Program-made: the position numbers and the translations under genes
Notes under the pieces: model-generated
Databases searched by the model: none
The model's input: only the letters and a program-made list of their open reading frames with translations
What the model was told of the DNA's origin: nothing
Part shown: positions 8,616 to 18,897 of the stretch, in pieces
Layout: each line of letters starts with the position of its first letter
Position numbering within the stretch: the stretch's first letter is position 1
DNA from: Nostocales cyanobacterium LEGE 11386
GTDB taxonomy: Bacteria > Cyanobacteriota > Cyanobacteriia > Cyanobacteriales > Nostocaceae
NCBI GenBank assembly: GCA_015207155.1
Contig: JADEXK010000014.1
Location: 1-64,000 of the forward strand
Direction of reading: 5' to 3'
Length of the DNA stretch: 64,000 nucleotides

Positions 8616-11600
8616 TCAATTGTTTTTGTTCGACTTCAGAAAATCGCGTTGCTCCCGAGTAGTGAGGTACAACCGAGTTCCCACACGGAATGGTTCGTAT
8701 ACACCTAATGATTCACGACCTGTCAACGGTACATTAGTTTGAATATTGGTATCTACATTTGCCAATTGCCAACCATAGCCAAAGCTACCAACCTCATCGG
8801 CGTTGAGAGAACTGTAAGTACGTACCAAAGAAAGAGGAGTGAGGGAGGGAGGGAGTGAGGGAGTGAGGGTGGAGGAAAAGGTGATAGATAAATCAGTTTC
8901 AATTTGACGATACGCACTCTTGCTAGTGCTAGTATTTACCTCGACTATCACCTGTGTGGAAGAAGTGCGATCGCTGATATCAGTCGCCTGCAAGCGCAAC
9001 TGATAGAAACCATTGTCTAGCTTTGCGGGGTCAAATTGAGCGAGAGTGCGATCACTCACCGCACCATTACCACTAGCCAATGTTTTGTAGACATTCTCCC
9101 CAAAATCAGCGATTTCTAGTACTCAGTTATCTAAGTTACTATCATTAACACTGGCAATAATGTCAGTAACCGCCGTCAGTTTCGCTCCATCCAACCCAGC
9201 CGCAAACGCCACAATGGGTGCATCTTGGTCTTCTGGATCACGCACCTTAACTACAGTATTGTTATAACCAATGCGACCATCTGCATCCGTGGCAGTCACA
9301 TCAATAACCAAGCGACCAGGAGTAGTTGGTATGACCTCAATTCTGCCTTGACTATCAACAGTTATAGTTTTGCCATCAACCGTAGCAGTTAAATTGGTAA
9401 TTTCAGCCAAACCAGAAGCAAGAGTCTGTACTATTACCTTTTGTCCTGGAACAGCTGGGAAACTGGGCGTGAGGTCAAGGGTAACAGTTGGTGCTGTCAA
9501 TGCAACAGCAACACGCACAAGGGATGTCTGCGTTACTGTGACCTCGCCATCCGAAACCGTATAGGTAATAGTATAATTACCCACTTGTCCGGGGCTGGGT
9601 GTCCAAGTAAACTGTCCTGTCGCCGCATCTAGTATTGCACCATCTGGTAAATCAACAGCGCTGTAGGTAAGATTTGTACCATTATCTGGGTCAGTACCAA
9701 TAACTGCAAATTGTAGCGTTTCACCCAGTGCCACTGCATGGGTCGATACGGAGATTGCTGGATTGCGGTTGACGTTGGCAACACGCAGGGTAACATCGCG
9801 GACATCACTAGCACCTTGGGCATCAGTTGCAGCAAATTTTAATACATATTCACCTGCCTGTTCGTAGTTTGGCTTCCAGGTAAATTGACCAGTGCGGGGG
9901 TCAAAGGCGGCACCAGTTGGTAGAAGTGAAATTGCGGAATATATTAATGAATCATTATCAATGTCTCCTGCTGCCAAGGTAAACTGGATGAGGTTGTTTT
10001 CTTGTCCTGTTTGAATAGGTAACGGTGCTAGTACAGGAGCTTGGTTAGTATTGTTGACCAGAATTGCAAAGCTTTGAGAACTGCTCTTATTGCCATCACT
10101 AGCAATCAAAGTAATGTTATTGTAAGTTCCTGCTTGTGATAAATTAGGTGTCCAAGTCAGTATTCCTTGTACTGGGTCAAGTACCGCGCCAGGAGGCAAG
10201 TTGTCAGCAGAATAGGTCAGGGTATCGCCATCAGCATCGCTGCTTGATAATACGAAAGTAAGAGTTTGCCCTTCAGCTACAGTTTGATTGGCAATCGCTG
10301 AAAGTATAGGTGCAGTGTTGTCGGTGCGAACAATTAAATTGAACTGTTGCTGACTACCAAGAACTTCTGCTTCGTTGCCATTACCGCTATCTTGAACCTG
10401 AATGGTGACAGGATATGTGTTGATATCTGCAAGTGTCGGTGTCCAACGAAATACTGCTTCGCCGTAAATATCGGTAGGTGTAAGAGTCGCACCAGCAGGC
10501 AGACCACTCAGATTAAAGGTTAAATTATCTTGATTGCGGTCTGACGCTCGGACTGTAAATTCCAAAGTCTCGCCAACAACAGCAACTTTGTTACCAATGA
10601 AGGGCAATTTCGGCGGGTCATTGGGTGCATTTACCGTGACGATAAAGGTATATTCATCCTTTTGAATAGCATTTGCACCACTGCCATTACCGTTATCAGA
10701 TGCAGTGAGAGTGAAGGAATAATCACCCCCATCATTAGCACTTGGAGCTAGGCGTAAAGTAGCTGTCCCATCACCATTATCAGTAAATCTAACAAAATCA
10801 GGAATATTGTATCCTGTAGACTCTGGTTGGAGTTGCAACACCAATGGGTCATTATCAGCATCAGTTACCCTGATTACTAATTCCTGTACCTCAGTAATGT
10901 TGGTAAATTCGCTAATTTGCGGCGCACGGTTGGTATTGAGAACAGAAATTGGTACAGTAATCTCGGCAGATTTGCTCGTCGGAGTACCATTGCCATCATC
11001 ACTGGCAGTAAAGGTGACATTGTATGTCCCAGCGCTGGCATACCCTGATGTCCAAACAAACATTGCTGTTTCAGAGTCAAAGGTGGCACCATCTGGCAAA
11101 CCTGAGACAGTATAAGTAACAGATGGGTCGCTACCTTCAAGAATAGTTAACTGACCATCAGCATTGCGGTCTTGTGGCACAAAGCCGGGGTTATCTGGGT
11201 CTAAAGCAAAGGCACGGAAGCGGATTTCTTATCCTTAAAGTTTGCTCCACCGGGTAAGTTATTGGCCCAGAATGTTAGTTGATGGCGATCGCCTCCGGCG
11301 GGCGTTTTTGCGCCATCGCTATCTGTGGCAGTAAGCTGAATTTGTAAGGGTTTACCTTCTGCACCTTTGATGAGGAGGGAGGGAGGGAGTGAAGGAGTGG
11401 GGGAGGTGATAACACCACTACTGACAACAGGGGTATTAAATACAGGTTTGTGATTGCCACCTACGACATTTAAACTAAAAGTCTGCGTTGTCTTAGCACC
11501 GCGTAGGTCATATACTTGCAAAGTAACATTACTCCTAGCAGGGCTTAATTGTGTTGGTGTCCATGTAATTAAACCATTGCTGTCAATATTCATCCCTTGG

Positions 11601-12110
11601 GGTGCATCATACAGTAAATACCCCAGCACAGCACCATCAGGATCATTAGCTGCTACTTGGTTAAGTGTAGGATTGACCAGAATAAGCTGTTAATACTGGG
11701 GCGGAAGTGACAATAGGAGATTGATTTGGGTAAGGTAGCGCATATATACCAGGGGTAAATTCCACCCGCAACGCATCCGGGTTGTCAACGGTGATGGTAC
11801 GTGAAGTCGTAGATTGCCCTTTTTTGAGAACACCTTCAGGTAAATTGTCCCGCAAATCTATCATGTATGCGCCAGTCGGATTACGTGTCGCACCTGTTGG
11901 TACACCCGTAAAATACTGGGACGGGTCAAGCACCAGCATGACTGGTAGCAGTAAGTCAGAGTCAGCTTTACTCTTGAGAGTGACATCGTAGGAAATTGTC
12001 TCGTTAGCGCGGTCGGAACGAGCATTGTTAAATTGGAAGTCTACCAGGGCTGAGAAATCAGAAATTGCTGTAAGAGGAATTTGCACATAAAGTGAAATGG
12101 GTGCATCTAA
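8616..12110 (-). pseudogene. Giant cadherin-like/RHS protein gene, truncated and frameshifted
   Basis: Four minus-strand pieces form one broken gene. Piece 1 (12110-11661) has no start and follows a stop at 12111-12113. Piece 2 (11690-11201) lies in another frame after an indel near 11680. Piece 3 (about 11240-9123) follows a second indel near 11215. It encodes five or more Ig/cadherin-like putative-Ig repeats, each with a version of GAxxDPxTGxFTWTP. Its frame is closed by TGA at 9123-9125 in SNLDN-stop-VLEIADFGENV, where a Trp codon TGG is expected. Piece 4 continues in the same frame and ends in an RHS entry segment (LVRTYSSLNADEVGSFGYGW, then GTRLYLTT), where the IS cuts it. RHS proteins of this design are secreted toxin or adhesin shells. 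In-frame gagtgaggg-type repeats lie at 8836-8877 and 11371-11408. Confidence 0.75.
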
Positions 12111-12231
12111 TCACAGAAGTTCACGGGATTTTGTGCAATAGGGTTACTTATTTTGTGTTGGGCGTGGTAGAATTTTTGTGACTTTAGCCATAAGTTGTCA
12201 AAATAGGACAACTCGCTCAGTAAATACCAAG

Positions 12232-13092
12232 ATGGTTTCTCCAGAAATAAGTCCACAATCAAAGTACCAGCCACAAGCAGCTGACACGAACATTGAAGCA
12301 GATAAATATCTGTTTGCTCGTCTGCGACAACTTTCCTGGAAACAACGCTTAGAAATGTTCACTGCTCATGAGCGTGGAGTGAAGAAACTCTGCCTTGCAG
12401 GAATTAAATCTCGGCATCGTGGAGCGTCACAAGAAGAAATTCGTGGTATTTTTTGCCGTGCTGTACTAGCAGAAAGATGGAGGGTTGACTTTCAACCTAC
12501 AGGTAATGATGAAGATATGTGGATTCAAGATTCGATAACGCTCGCCGCAGAATTACACTTTATTTTTGAGTCAATAAATATTCCTTACTATGTGAGTGGT
12601 GGTGTAGCAGCTTCGTTGCATGGTGAACCGCGTTCAACGCGTGATTTAGACTTGGTGATGGAAATTCAACCAGATGACATCGATGTATTGGTGACAACAC
12701 TTGAAGAAGCGGGATACTATTGTCCATCTGGTGCGGTTGAAGGATTAAAGCAAGGACATGAGAGAATGCTGAATATCACCCATACCGAAACCATTGCCAA
12801 TGCCGACTTGTATATTACTGATGTTTCACCGTTTGCAGTGTCTCAGATGGAACGACGCAGGCTCATCGACTTAGAAGGGATACCTAAATTTTGGGTAGCC
12901 TCAGCAGAAGATACAATTTTACAAAAGTTACGCTGGGGTAGAGGAAGTCAGTCCCAAAAGCAGTGGCGTGATGTGTTGGGGATAATAAAGTTGCAAGCAG
13001 AAAGCTTAGACTACAAATATTTGACTCAATGGGCAGAAAACTTGGATTTGGTGGATGCTTTAAGCCAGGCATTTACTGAAGCTGGTGTGTAA
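12232..13092 (+). CDS. Nucleotidyltransferase-fold protein (AbiEii/MNT-like)
   Basis: The C-terminal two thirds carry a minimal nucleotidyltransferase signature, YYVSGGVAASLHGEPRSTRD followed by LDLVM, with paired acidic residues for metal and NTP binding, then WVASAEDTILQKLRWG as in AbiEii-type or DUF6036-like proteins. The N-terminal ~90 residues are helical and unrecognised. Such proteins often act as toxins of toxin-antitoxin pairs, but no partner gene is visible beside it: upstream is the RHS relic, downstream an integrase relic. The frame extends upstream to a GTG at 12178; I prefer the ATG at 12232 because the extension looks non-conserved, but neither start has a clear ribosome-binding site. 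Confidence 0.6.
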   Translation: MVSPEISPQSKYQPQAADTNIEADKYLFARLRQLSWKQRLEMFTAHERGVKKLCLAGIKSRHRGASQEEIRGIFCRAVLAERWRVDFQPTGNDEDMWIQDSITLAAELHFIFESINIPYYVSGGVAASLHGEPRSTRDLDLVMEIQPDDIDVLVTTLEEAGYYCPSGAVEGLKQGHERMLNITHTETIANADLYITDVSPFAVSQMERRRLIDLEGIPKFWVASAEDTILQKLRWGRGSQSQKQWRDVLGIIKLQAESLDYKYLTQWAENLDLVDALSQAFTEAGV

Positions 13093-13184
13093 TCTTTAAC
13101 TGGAGAGTAATAAAGCGCGATCGCCTAATAGTTCAGAAAAAGATTGTTTACTACCAATAAAACTGATCCCACTAGAAAATCACA

Positions 13185-13605
13185 TTGCGTCAAGAAAGCC
13201 GGGAAGTGGTTACACAGTATTTACAATGGCGAGAACAACAGGGGGAGGTTTTAAACAGTGACTCCCCATTGATGATTTATTTCACACCATGCTTCATATA
13301 AGGGCGAACGCCTAAGTTATCACGGGATTTACTTTGCAGTGGAGAAAATTGGGTAATTAGCAGACATTGAAGACTTGCATCCCCACCAATTCAGACATAC
13401 TTATGCTACCGAGTTATTGCTATTGGGTGTTGATCCCAGCCATGCGCGGAAGTTGACAGGGCATCAAAGCGAGAAAGCGTTTCGGCGGTACACACTCCGC
13501 AGTGAACAAGAAGCGGCGATCGCTGCTTATTGGGGAATGAGTCCAAAGCCTATCAGACCACTGTGTATCAAAGGTAGAAGACAAGCATATACTAGCCATC
13601 AGTGA
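13185..13605 (+). pseudogene. Tyrosine recombinase (integrase) relic
   Basis: Pieces of a phage-type integrase are present. LRQESREVVTQYLQWREQQG is followed by a frameshift near 13270. Then KGERLSYHGIYFAVEKIG has a TAA at 13354-13356 where Glu is expected. The catalytic C-terminus follows, LHPHQFRHTYATELLLLGVD, then KLTGHQSEKAFRRYT. The HxxR and GHQ boxes are intact, but the gene has at least one frameshift and one nonsense codon and lacks its N-terminus. Confidence 0.7.
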
Positions 13606-13716
13606 TACGAGCGAAATAAACTTGCAGTCTCATGTAGGCAGATTGAAAGCCACAGGTCTAGGTGTAGTAGGAAACAATACGGATGTAGGGTTTTATCTTC
13701 ATCCAACACTAGTATA

Positions 13717-14852
13717 GGACTTACGCATTGACAAAATAACAAAATAGTAGATTGATAAATATGGTCATCTACTGTCTAGGTATTGGACAATCAGAGAAAT
13801 CACTAAACCATCCACAGCACAATGCAATTAGGACCTCTACACCTTATTTTTGCTGTCAGAGCCAAAATTTGGAGGGTGCAGTAGGTTAGCAGAGATATTG
13901 AGAGACGTTTCACATGATAGTGTGAATCGCTTTTTATGAAGAGAAAGATACGAACCAAAAGATTTATTCAACATAATAGAGAAAATCATTAACTTAGTAG
14001 AAGGGATACTAAGTGTAGACGATACAGTCATAGAAAAGATTTACAGCGACCCAAGAAATGCCGAATTAATCAGTTATTTTTGGTCGGGAAAAGCTCATAA
14101 AACTATTATTAGCTTAAATCTAATCACTCTATATTACAGCGATACTAATGGTAATTCAGTCCCATTAAATTACAGGATATATGACAAAAAGGAGGGAAAA
14201 ACAAAAAACGATTATTTGAGAGAGATGGTGAGTGAAATAATAAATTGGGGAGTGAAGCCAAGAATAGTAACAGGAGATAGTTGGTATTCAGGAGTAGAAA
14301 ACTTGAAATTTAAAAAAAACCAGAAACTGGGGTTTCTATTCGGAATTGAAAAAAATAGAACTGTCTCGAATGAACTGCATAAATATTGCCAAGTAGGCAC
14401 TCTGGAGATTTGCGAATCAGGATTAAGAACTCATCTGAAAGAATTTGGATTTATAAAGTTGTTTAGGAAAGTCTTTAAGAAAGAAGACTTTAGACACTAT
14501 ATTTTGTATCTTCTAGATGAAGAAAAAATCCAGGAAATAACAAGAAGTGAATTTATCACAATTCATGATACTCATTGGGGAATCGAAACCTTTCATCGAG
14601 CCATAAAACAAGTATGTGGAATTTGTCGGTTCATGGTTAGAGATACCTATGCAATCAAGACTCACATATTTTGTTCACTTCAAGCTTTTGTCAGATTGGA
14701 GTTTATGCGTTCTGAAAAAATAATTAGTAATTGGTATGAAGTACAACGGAATCTGTTCACTTTAGTTGTACGTGAGCATATTTTTGCTAATCTTAACAGT
14801 GATGGCATTATCTAGACTCCTTAGATGATGTTTTTTGTCAATGCGTAACTCC
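13717..14852 (+). mobile_element. IS4-like insertion sequence, degenerate
   Basis: The ends are near-perfect inverted repeats: ggacttacgcattgacaaaa at 13717 and its inverse ending ...gcgtaactcc at 14852 (one mismatch in the first 20). A damaged transposase gene fills the inside. The end sequence is shared with the short element at 55208-55298. Confidence 0.7.
13751..14815 (+). pseudogene. IS4-type transposase with two in-frame stops
   Basis: One frame covers the element. It is broken by TAG at 13829-13831 (after KPSTAQCN) and TGA at 13937-13939 (between VNRFL and RERYEPKDLF). Downstream, LSVDDTVIEK supplies the first catalytic Asp, VTGDSWYSG the second, and HWGIETFHRAIKQ the Glu with its spaced Lys, which is an IS4/IS701-like DDE pattern. 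From 14216 the frame can be read as an isolated 199-aa ORF, which lacks the first Asp and should be inactive. Confidence 0.7.
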
Positions 14853-14922
14853 TAGTAAGTTACAATTCCGTATAGCCCAGATTTCTTACAAGTGAGAAAT
14901 CTGGGCTAAAAGCTATGCAGAT

Positions 14923-16821
14923 TTAATTAAATTCCGTTTTTTCTACCTTGGCTTTAAGAGAAGCAAAATGCTTTCCACCTAACTCAATTTGCCCTTCGGC
15001 ACATCCAGTTTTCAATCTTTCCACAAGATACTCTAAATCATGAGCTATAAAATTAGTACCATGATCTGGCTCTATTAGACCAACCAAGGAAACATTTGTC
15101 GTCGGTTGATTTGCCAAGCTAGAAATACCCAAAAAATTGAATACCCCTGATTCATAAGTACCACAAGGGACTGAAGGGTTATGGACTCCCACACAATATT
15201 CATTCGGTTTAAACCAATCAAATGCTGGGTAGCCGTGAAAATGAACAATTGGTGCACCATCTTTAATTAATTCTGGTGCATACAAAGCAGCCGCAAGACT
15301 AATAGCCAGCATCACATAAATATCATAAGAAGGTTTGATATCTACTAAATCTGTATGAATATCCTGAGGTAATTCAAGATATAGCTTTTCTTTCAAACCG
15401 ATTCTCATGACATCACTGGCAATATTCAAATTAGTTTTATTTGAGCCTGAACGAGAACTGACAAGCCAAATATCAGGAATTTGCTTAAATACATCCTCTC
15501 CTTTGATCTGAGTTTTCAGATAACGTCGACCTTGTTCATTTTGACGTAGTTCGTTACTGCTAAATCCTGCAACAGCAGACAAGCTTTCCCATTCAGTGGA
15601 CGTGACTTCTAGCGCACCAAAATATTGTGGTGGTTCAGCATAAGCCACAAAGCCATAAGAAACACCTGTTCTCCCATTTACGATGACATTGACAATATCT
15701 CGGTGAGACTTCCTTTTAATGACCTCACCAAGTTTAAATCCAGGAGGAAATAAACCTGTTGATGCCAATTCTTGACCCAATTTCACCAACTTTTTAGCAT
15801 AGCTAGATTTTTCTGGTTGATACTGCCCCAATTTAAATCTGTTCAATAAAAGTGGAGCGATTGGCACAAAAATTTTCGGAATTAGTGATTTTAAGACAAA
15901 TTCTCCCAGTTCACTTTTGGCAAAAATAGAGTCTGAAAGATTCATATTTAAAATAGAAATCTTATCAGGAGCAACTCCAATTACAATTTCTGAAAAAGTT
16001 CTAATCAGAGTATTTAACCCAATATTTATCTTTTGCTTATATGGTATTATGGGATTAATAAAATTATGATCTATTTCAGTTAAAACTATTACCTGAGTAT
16101 TAGTAGGGTCTTGGATATATTTAGCTGCATGGTCTTCCGCCCAACTACTAAACTTAGCAATTTTTACTACAGACATTTCTCGATTTTTCAAGATAAAACT
16201 AGAATAAAATTTGTACCAGGTTTCGGCTGCCAAAATTCCCACTTTTTTGGTGCAAGAGGGAGGAATTTCTACATCAATAATGGCATTGATTTCGGAGATA
16301 ATACCCCTAAATTGAAAGCTTTTTTTGCGGTTAATGATAGGTAATACAATGTCATAGCGTAACTCTGTAGTTGCTTGATTCCAAGGGATAATTTTGACAC
16401 CGTATTCCCTGAGTTGATTTTCTAATTCTTGGCGAAATTTTAATATTTCTTGATTTTTATAGCTCGTAGGCACAGGTTTAAATGTCACTGTTAGCTTTTG
16501 AGCCATCATTTTAGGGTCAATAATAGGTGGCTTATAATCCACAAGTGTTTGACCAATAAATCCGCCAATCAAACAGCCAATAGTTTGCAGATTTAGCCCT
16601 TGAATTAAAGGTAAACATGCGGGATCTTCAGCAATTCTCATTTCACGCATAAAAGCCAAAATTTCTGTTTTATAAGCAATGAGATTTGCCTGAATTTCTG
16701 GTGTAATGATTCCCTTGGGAGAACGAATATTTAATTGGTCATTATCAACCCAAATATCAACACCTTGTTGCATGAGGTTGGTCACAATTTCTGATGCGTT
16801 CATACTTTCAAAATTACCCAA
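14923..16821 (-). CDS. TubC N-terminal docking domain protein of unknown function
   Basis: Residues ~7-60 (ASEIVTNLMQQGVDIWVDND, then LIAYKTEILAFMRE) match a TubC-type docking domain, normally found at the N-terminus of NRPS/PKS proteins to order subunits. The remaining ~570 residues match no family I recognise. They contain a basic central region, FHGYPAFDWF, GVHNPSVPCGTYESG and EPDHGTNFIAHDL, which look like conserved active-site or ligand-binding patches rather than carrier or condensation domains. It is the last gene of the minus-strand synthase operon, 204 bp after the ACP gene. A tailoring or release step acting on the carrier-bound product is my inference. Confidence 0.6.
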   Translation of the reverse strand: MGNFESMNASEIVTNLMQQGVDIWVDNDQLNIRSPKGIITPEIQANLIAYKTEILAFMREMRIAEDPACLPLIQGLNLQTIGCLIGGFIGQTLVDYKPPIIDPKMMAQKLTVTFKPVPTSYKNQEILKFRQELENQLREYGVKIIPWNQATTELRYDIVLPIINRKKSFQFRGIISEINAIIDVEIPPSCTKKVGILAAETWYKFYSSFILKNREMSVVKIAKFSSWAEDHAAKYIQDPTNTQVIVLTEIDHNFINPIIPYKQKINIGLNTLIRTFSEIVIGVAPDKISILNMNLSDSIFAKSELGEFVLKSLIPKIFVPIAPLLLNRFKLGQYQPEKSSYAKKLVKLGQELASTGLFPPGFKLGEVIKRKSHRDIVNVIVNGRTGVSYGFVAYAEPPQYFGALEVTSTEWESLSAVAGFSSNELRQNEQGRRYLKTQIKGEDVFKQIPDIWLVSSRSGSNKTNLNIASDVMRIGLKEKLYLELPQDIHTDLVDIKPSYDIYVMLAISLAAALYAPELIKDGAPIVHFHGYPAFDWFKPNEYCVGVHNPSVPCGTYESGVFNFLGISSLANQPTTNVSLVGLIEPDHGTNFIAHDLEYLVERLKTGCAEGQIELGGKHFASLKAKVEKTEFN

Positions 16822-16896
16822 TTGTTGTAAAATCTTGGTTTGTTATTCTGTTAAAGATAGTGACATTTAGTAGTGCTGAGTTACCATTTGCCTTTG

Positions 16897-17010
16897 GCGT
16901 TTCCCTTTGGGAGGAGTTTGCCCGGAGGTCTGTCGCTCCGTGCTGGAATCACCGAAATGCCTTACCAATGCACTGGCTCCACCCTGCGGTCAGCCGCAGC
17001 AGCGTCTACA
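16897..17010. repeat. Probable dispersed repeat between ACP and TubC genes
   Basis: This GC-richer island in an AT-rich gap holds gggaggagtttgcccggagg, caccctgcggtcagccgcag with a small hairpin, and caatgcactggctcc. The latter resembles caacgcactggcttgcc at 56980-56996, next to another dispersed repeat. It looks like a mobile repeat inserted in the operon. Confidence 0.4.
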
Positions 17011-17025
17011 GCATCTTTTTGGTGA

Positions 17026-17331
17026 TTAAATCTGAAATACCTCTGACTCCGAAGTTTCCAATTCTTCAACTAACCGTTTAGCTAGTAATGCAATGGTGGG
17101 GTAATGCCACAACAGCATAGGAGACAGCTTAAATCCCAGTAATTTCTCGGCTTTATTTACCAACAAGATAGCTTGTACTGAATCCAGTCCATAGCTATCT
17201 AGAGGTTCTTTTACATCTATTTCATCAGGTTCAACATTCAACTGTTCAGCAATGTGAGAGACTAGCCAAGCTTGAATTTCTTCTACAGTATAAGACCGAT
17301 TAGCGTTTGAATTGGGTATGAACTGATTCAT
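17026..17331 (-). CDS. Acyl carrier protein, stand-alone
   Basis: This 101-aa protein contains a PP-binding domain (about residues 15-90) with the phosphopantetheine site DSYGLDSVQA; Ser51 would carry the arm. The following AEKLLGFKLSP and HYPTIALLAKRL are typical of PKS/NRPS-associated carriers rather than the fatty-acid AcpP. It lies in the synthase operon between the second acyltransferase and the TubC protein, so it probably holds an acyl or polyketide intermediate for the condensation-type enzymes next to it. No phosphopantetheinyl transferase is encoded in the window; a HetI-type enzyme elsewhere must activate it. Confidence 0.9.
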   Translation of the reverse strand: MNQFIPNSNANRSYTVEEIQAWLVSHIAEQLNVEPDEIDVKEPLDSYGLDSVQAILLVNKAEKLLGFKLSPMLLWHYPTIALLAKRLVEELETSESEVFQI

Positions 17332-17490
17332 TTACTTACCTCTAGAGTAAAAGCGATTAGATACTACTTTCAGTAGTAAAATTGCATTTGTATTTTCTAA
17401 ATTTTTATTGAGATAAAGATGCAGTTATTGTTATGATATGTTGAGTAAAACATGCTCATTCATCTCAGAGATTAAGAACGATTTTCTCAG

Positions 17491-18897
17491 TTAAGCATTT
17501 GTTAATTTTCTTTCAAGTTTTAACTTGCAAATTTGAGAAATTCGGTGCATAAAACTGTTTACAAGTTCCTCCATACTATCGCGGCTGATTGAAGGCTCAG
17601 AAAACACGAAGTTTAACAGCATTTTTCCTTGAAAAGTTGAAACATGACTTATTAACACACCCGCATACAAAGACTGCGAACTAGCAAAACTGATTTCTTC
17701 TAATTCAAATTCACCGTAAATTTTGGGTATATTTACTTTGCCAATATTGGATAGCAACACTGTGCCAGCTACTTGCTTAGGGTAGGTAAAACAAACTTTC
17801 ATCATCTGCTGGGTTACCAATATCGTTTTAAAGATATCACCGCGCTTGATGCTAGTTTCTAGATTTTGCTTTACTTCCCGAGCTAAACCCCAGAAGGACT
17901 TATTTGTTTGTATGGTATGAAATCCCATAATAAATGAGGCTAATACAGCCATATGATGATCATTGATTTTCGGTTCTAAATATTTCCGTAAATCAATAGC
18001 TGATAGGCAGTTTAGTCGGATAGGTTTTCTATTGCCTTTATTGACTTTGCTAGCGACTGTAAACATCATGGCAGCACATAAAGCACTGTTGACAGTTGTA
18101 TGTTCTTGCCGACAACGATGAATGAATTGTTGAGTTAACTCTTGATCAAGTGTCCTGTGAATAATATCGCATCGACGCTGTGCAATGGGTGCATACTTTT
18201 CAAAACCTAATGTTTGTGGACGATGCCAAAGTTTTTGCAACGCCACTTGCAAGAAAAATAGTGTGCTAACTATCTTACCTTTTAACCCTTGTGTCCACGG
18301 TGGTAGTAGTTCTTCTACAGGGGGAAGTGGAAACAAGCTACCAACTGGATTAATCATGCCATCAGAGACAATTTGCTGACAGTAAGTTAATATTTCTGAA
18401 TGCAGCTGGATGGATGATAATCCATCTCCAACCGCATGGTGTCCTGTAACAATCAGATAATTGACATGGCTGTTGCTCTGGAGATGAACCAACACCGCTC
18501 GTAGCAGACATTTACTACTATCGATTTCCTGGTTCATTTCTTCACTAACGACTTCTTGCCACTGCTCCTCATTTGCCTTTTTCACAACACGCAAAGCAAT
18601 CTTTGCTGTTCCTTCAGTTTGAAAACAGAGACTATTTCTCGAACGGACAATCCGAGAATTAAGTCGAGGGTGACGACGCTGAATCATATCTAGAGCCGGT
18701 CTAAGAATTTCTGCACTGAGAGGTCCTTTAATGCGGCTGATAGTTATTATGTTCCCGGTTTTAGCACGACTATTTAAGTTTTCCGTAACCCGCTCAAGGC
18801 GTCCCAGGTTTCTGTTATTAATCTTTTGCTCACGCATTAATATTTGTCCTGTTTTTCCATGAGTAAGTAATCTACAGGCTGATTTTAAATTAAGCAT
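17491..18897 (-). CDS. Condensation-superfamily acyltransferase, copy B
   Basis: This 468-aa single-domain protein has the condensation/alcohol-acetyltransferase fold. The catalytic motif is HHAVGDG at about residues 151-157 (HHxxxDG), preceded by LVHLQSNSHVNYLIVTG. Stand-alone members (PapA-like, alcohol acyltransferases) transfer an acyl group from a carrier or CoA to a hydroxyl or amine. A near-identical paralogue lies directly upstream and overlaps by 8 bp. The central ~690 bp of the two genes are almost identical while both ends diverge. It probably acylates or releases the polyketide-type lipid made by this operon; the exact substrate is unknown. Confidence 0.8.
   Translation of the reverse strand: MLNLKSACRLLTHGKTGQILMREQKINNRNLGRLERVTENLNSRAKTGNIITISRIKGPLSAEILRPALDMIQRRHPRLNSRIVRSRNSLCFQTEGTAKIALRVVKKANEEQWQEVVSEEMNQEIDSSKCLLRAVLVHLQSNSHVNYLIVTGHHAVGDGLSSIQLHSEILTYCQQIVSDGMINPVGSLFPLPPVEELLPPWTQGLKGKIVSTLFFLQVALQKLWHRPQTLGFEKYAPIAQRRCDIIHRTLDQELTQQFIHRCRQEHTTVNSALCAAMMFTVASKVNKGNRKPIRLNCLSAIDLRKYLEPKINDHHMAVLASFIMGFHTIQTNKSFWGLAREVKQNLETSIKRGDIFKTILVTQQMMKVCFTYPKQVAGTVLLSNIGKVNIPKIYGEFELEEISFASSQSLYAGVLISHVSTFQGKMLLNFVFSEPSISRDSMEELVNSFMHRISQICKLKLERKLTNA

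Larger units (their letters stand above)
6769..8657 (+). mobile_element. Insertion sequence (ISKra4-like) with nested inverted repeats
   Basis: A single transposase gene is bounded by perfect 27-bp inverted repeats (6769-6795 and 8631-8657; core gggagcaacgcgattttctg). Just inside is a second perfect 59-bp inverted pair (6806-6864 and 8537-8595). The outer pair behaves like IS termini. No clear target duplication flanks it, and the two flanks belong to different genes: NUC1 ORF to the left, RHS pseudogene to the right. This suggests a deletion by recombination between two copies after insertion. Confidence 0.75.

Noticed and set aside
14216..14815. 199-aa transposase as an active gene
   Set aside because: The frame continues upstream through two stop codons and the first catalytic Asp lies before this ORF, so it is the tail of a pseudogene.
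18185..18379. Two identical 64-aa plus-strand ORFs (18185-18379, 19584-19778)
   Set aside because: They are shadows of the duplicated acyltransferase genes; identity only reflects the duplicated DNA.
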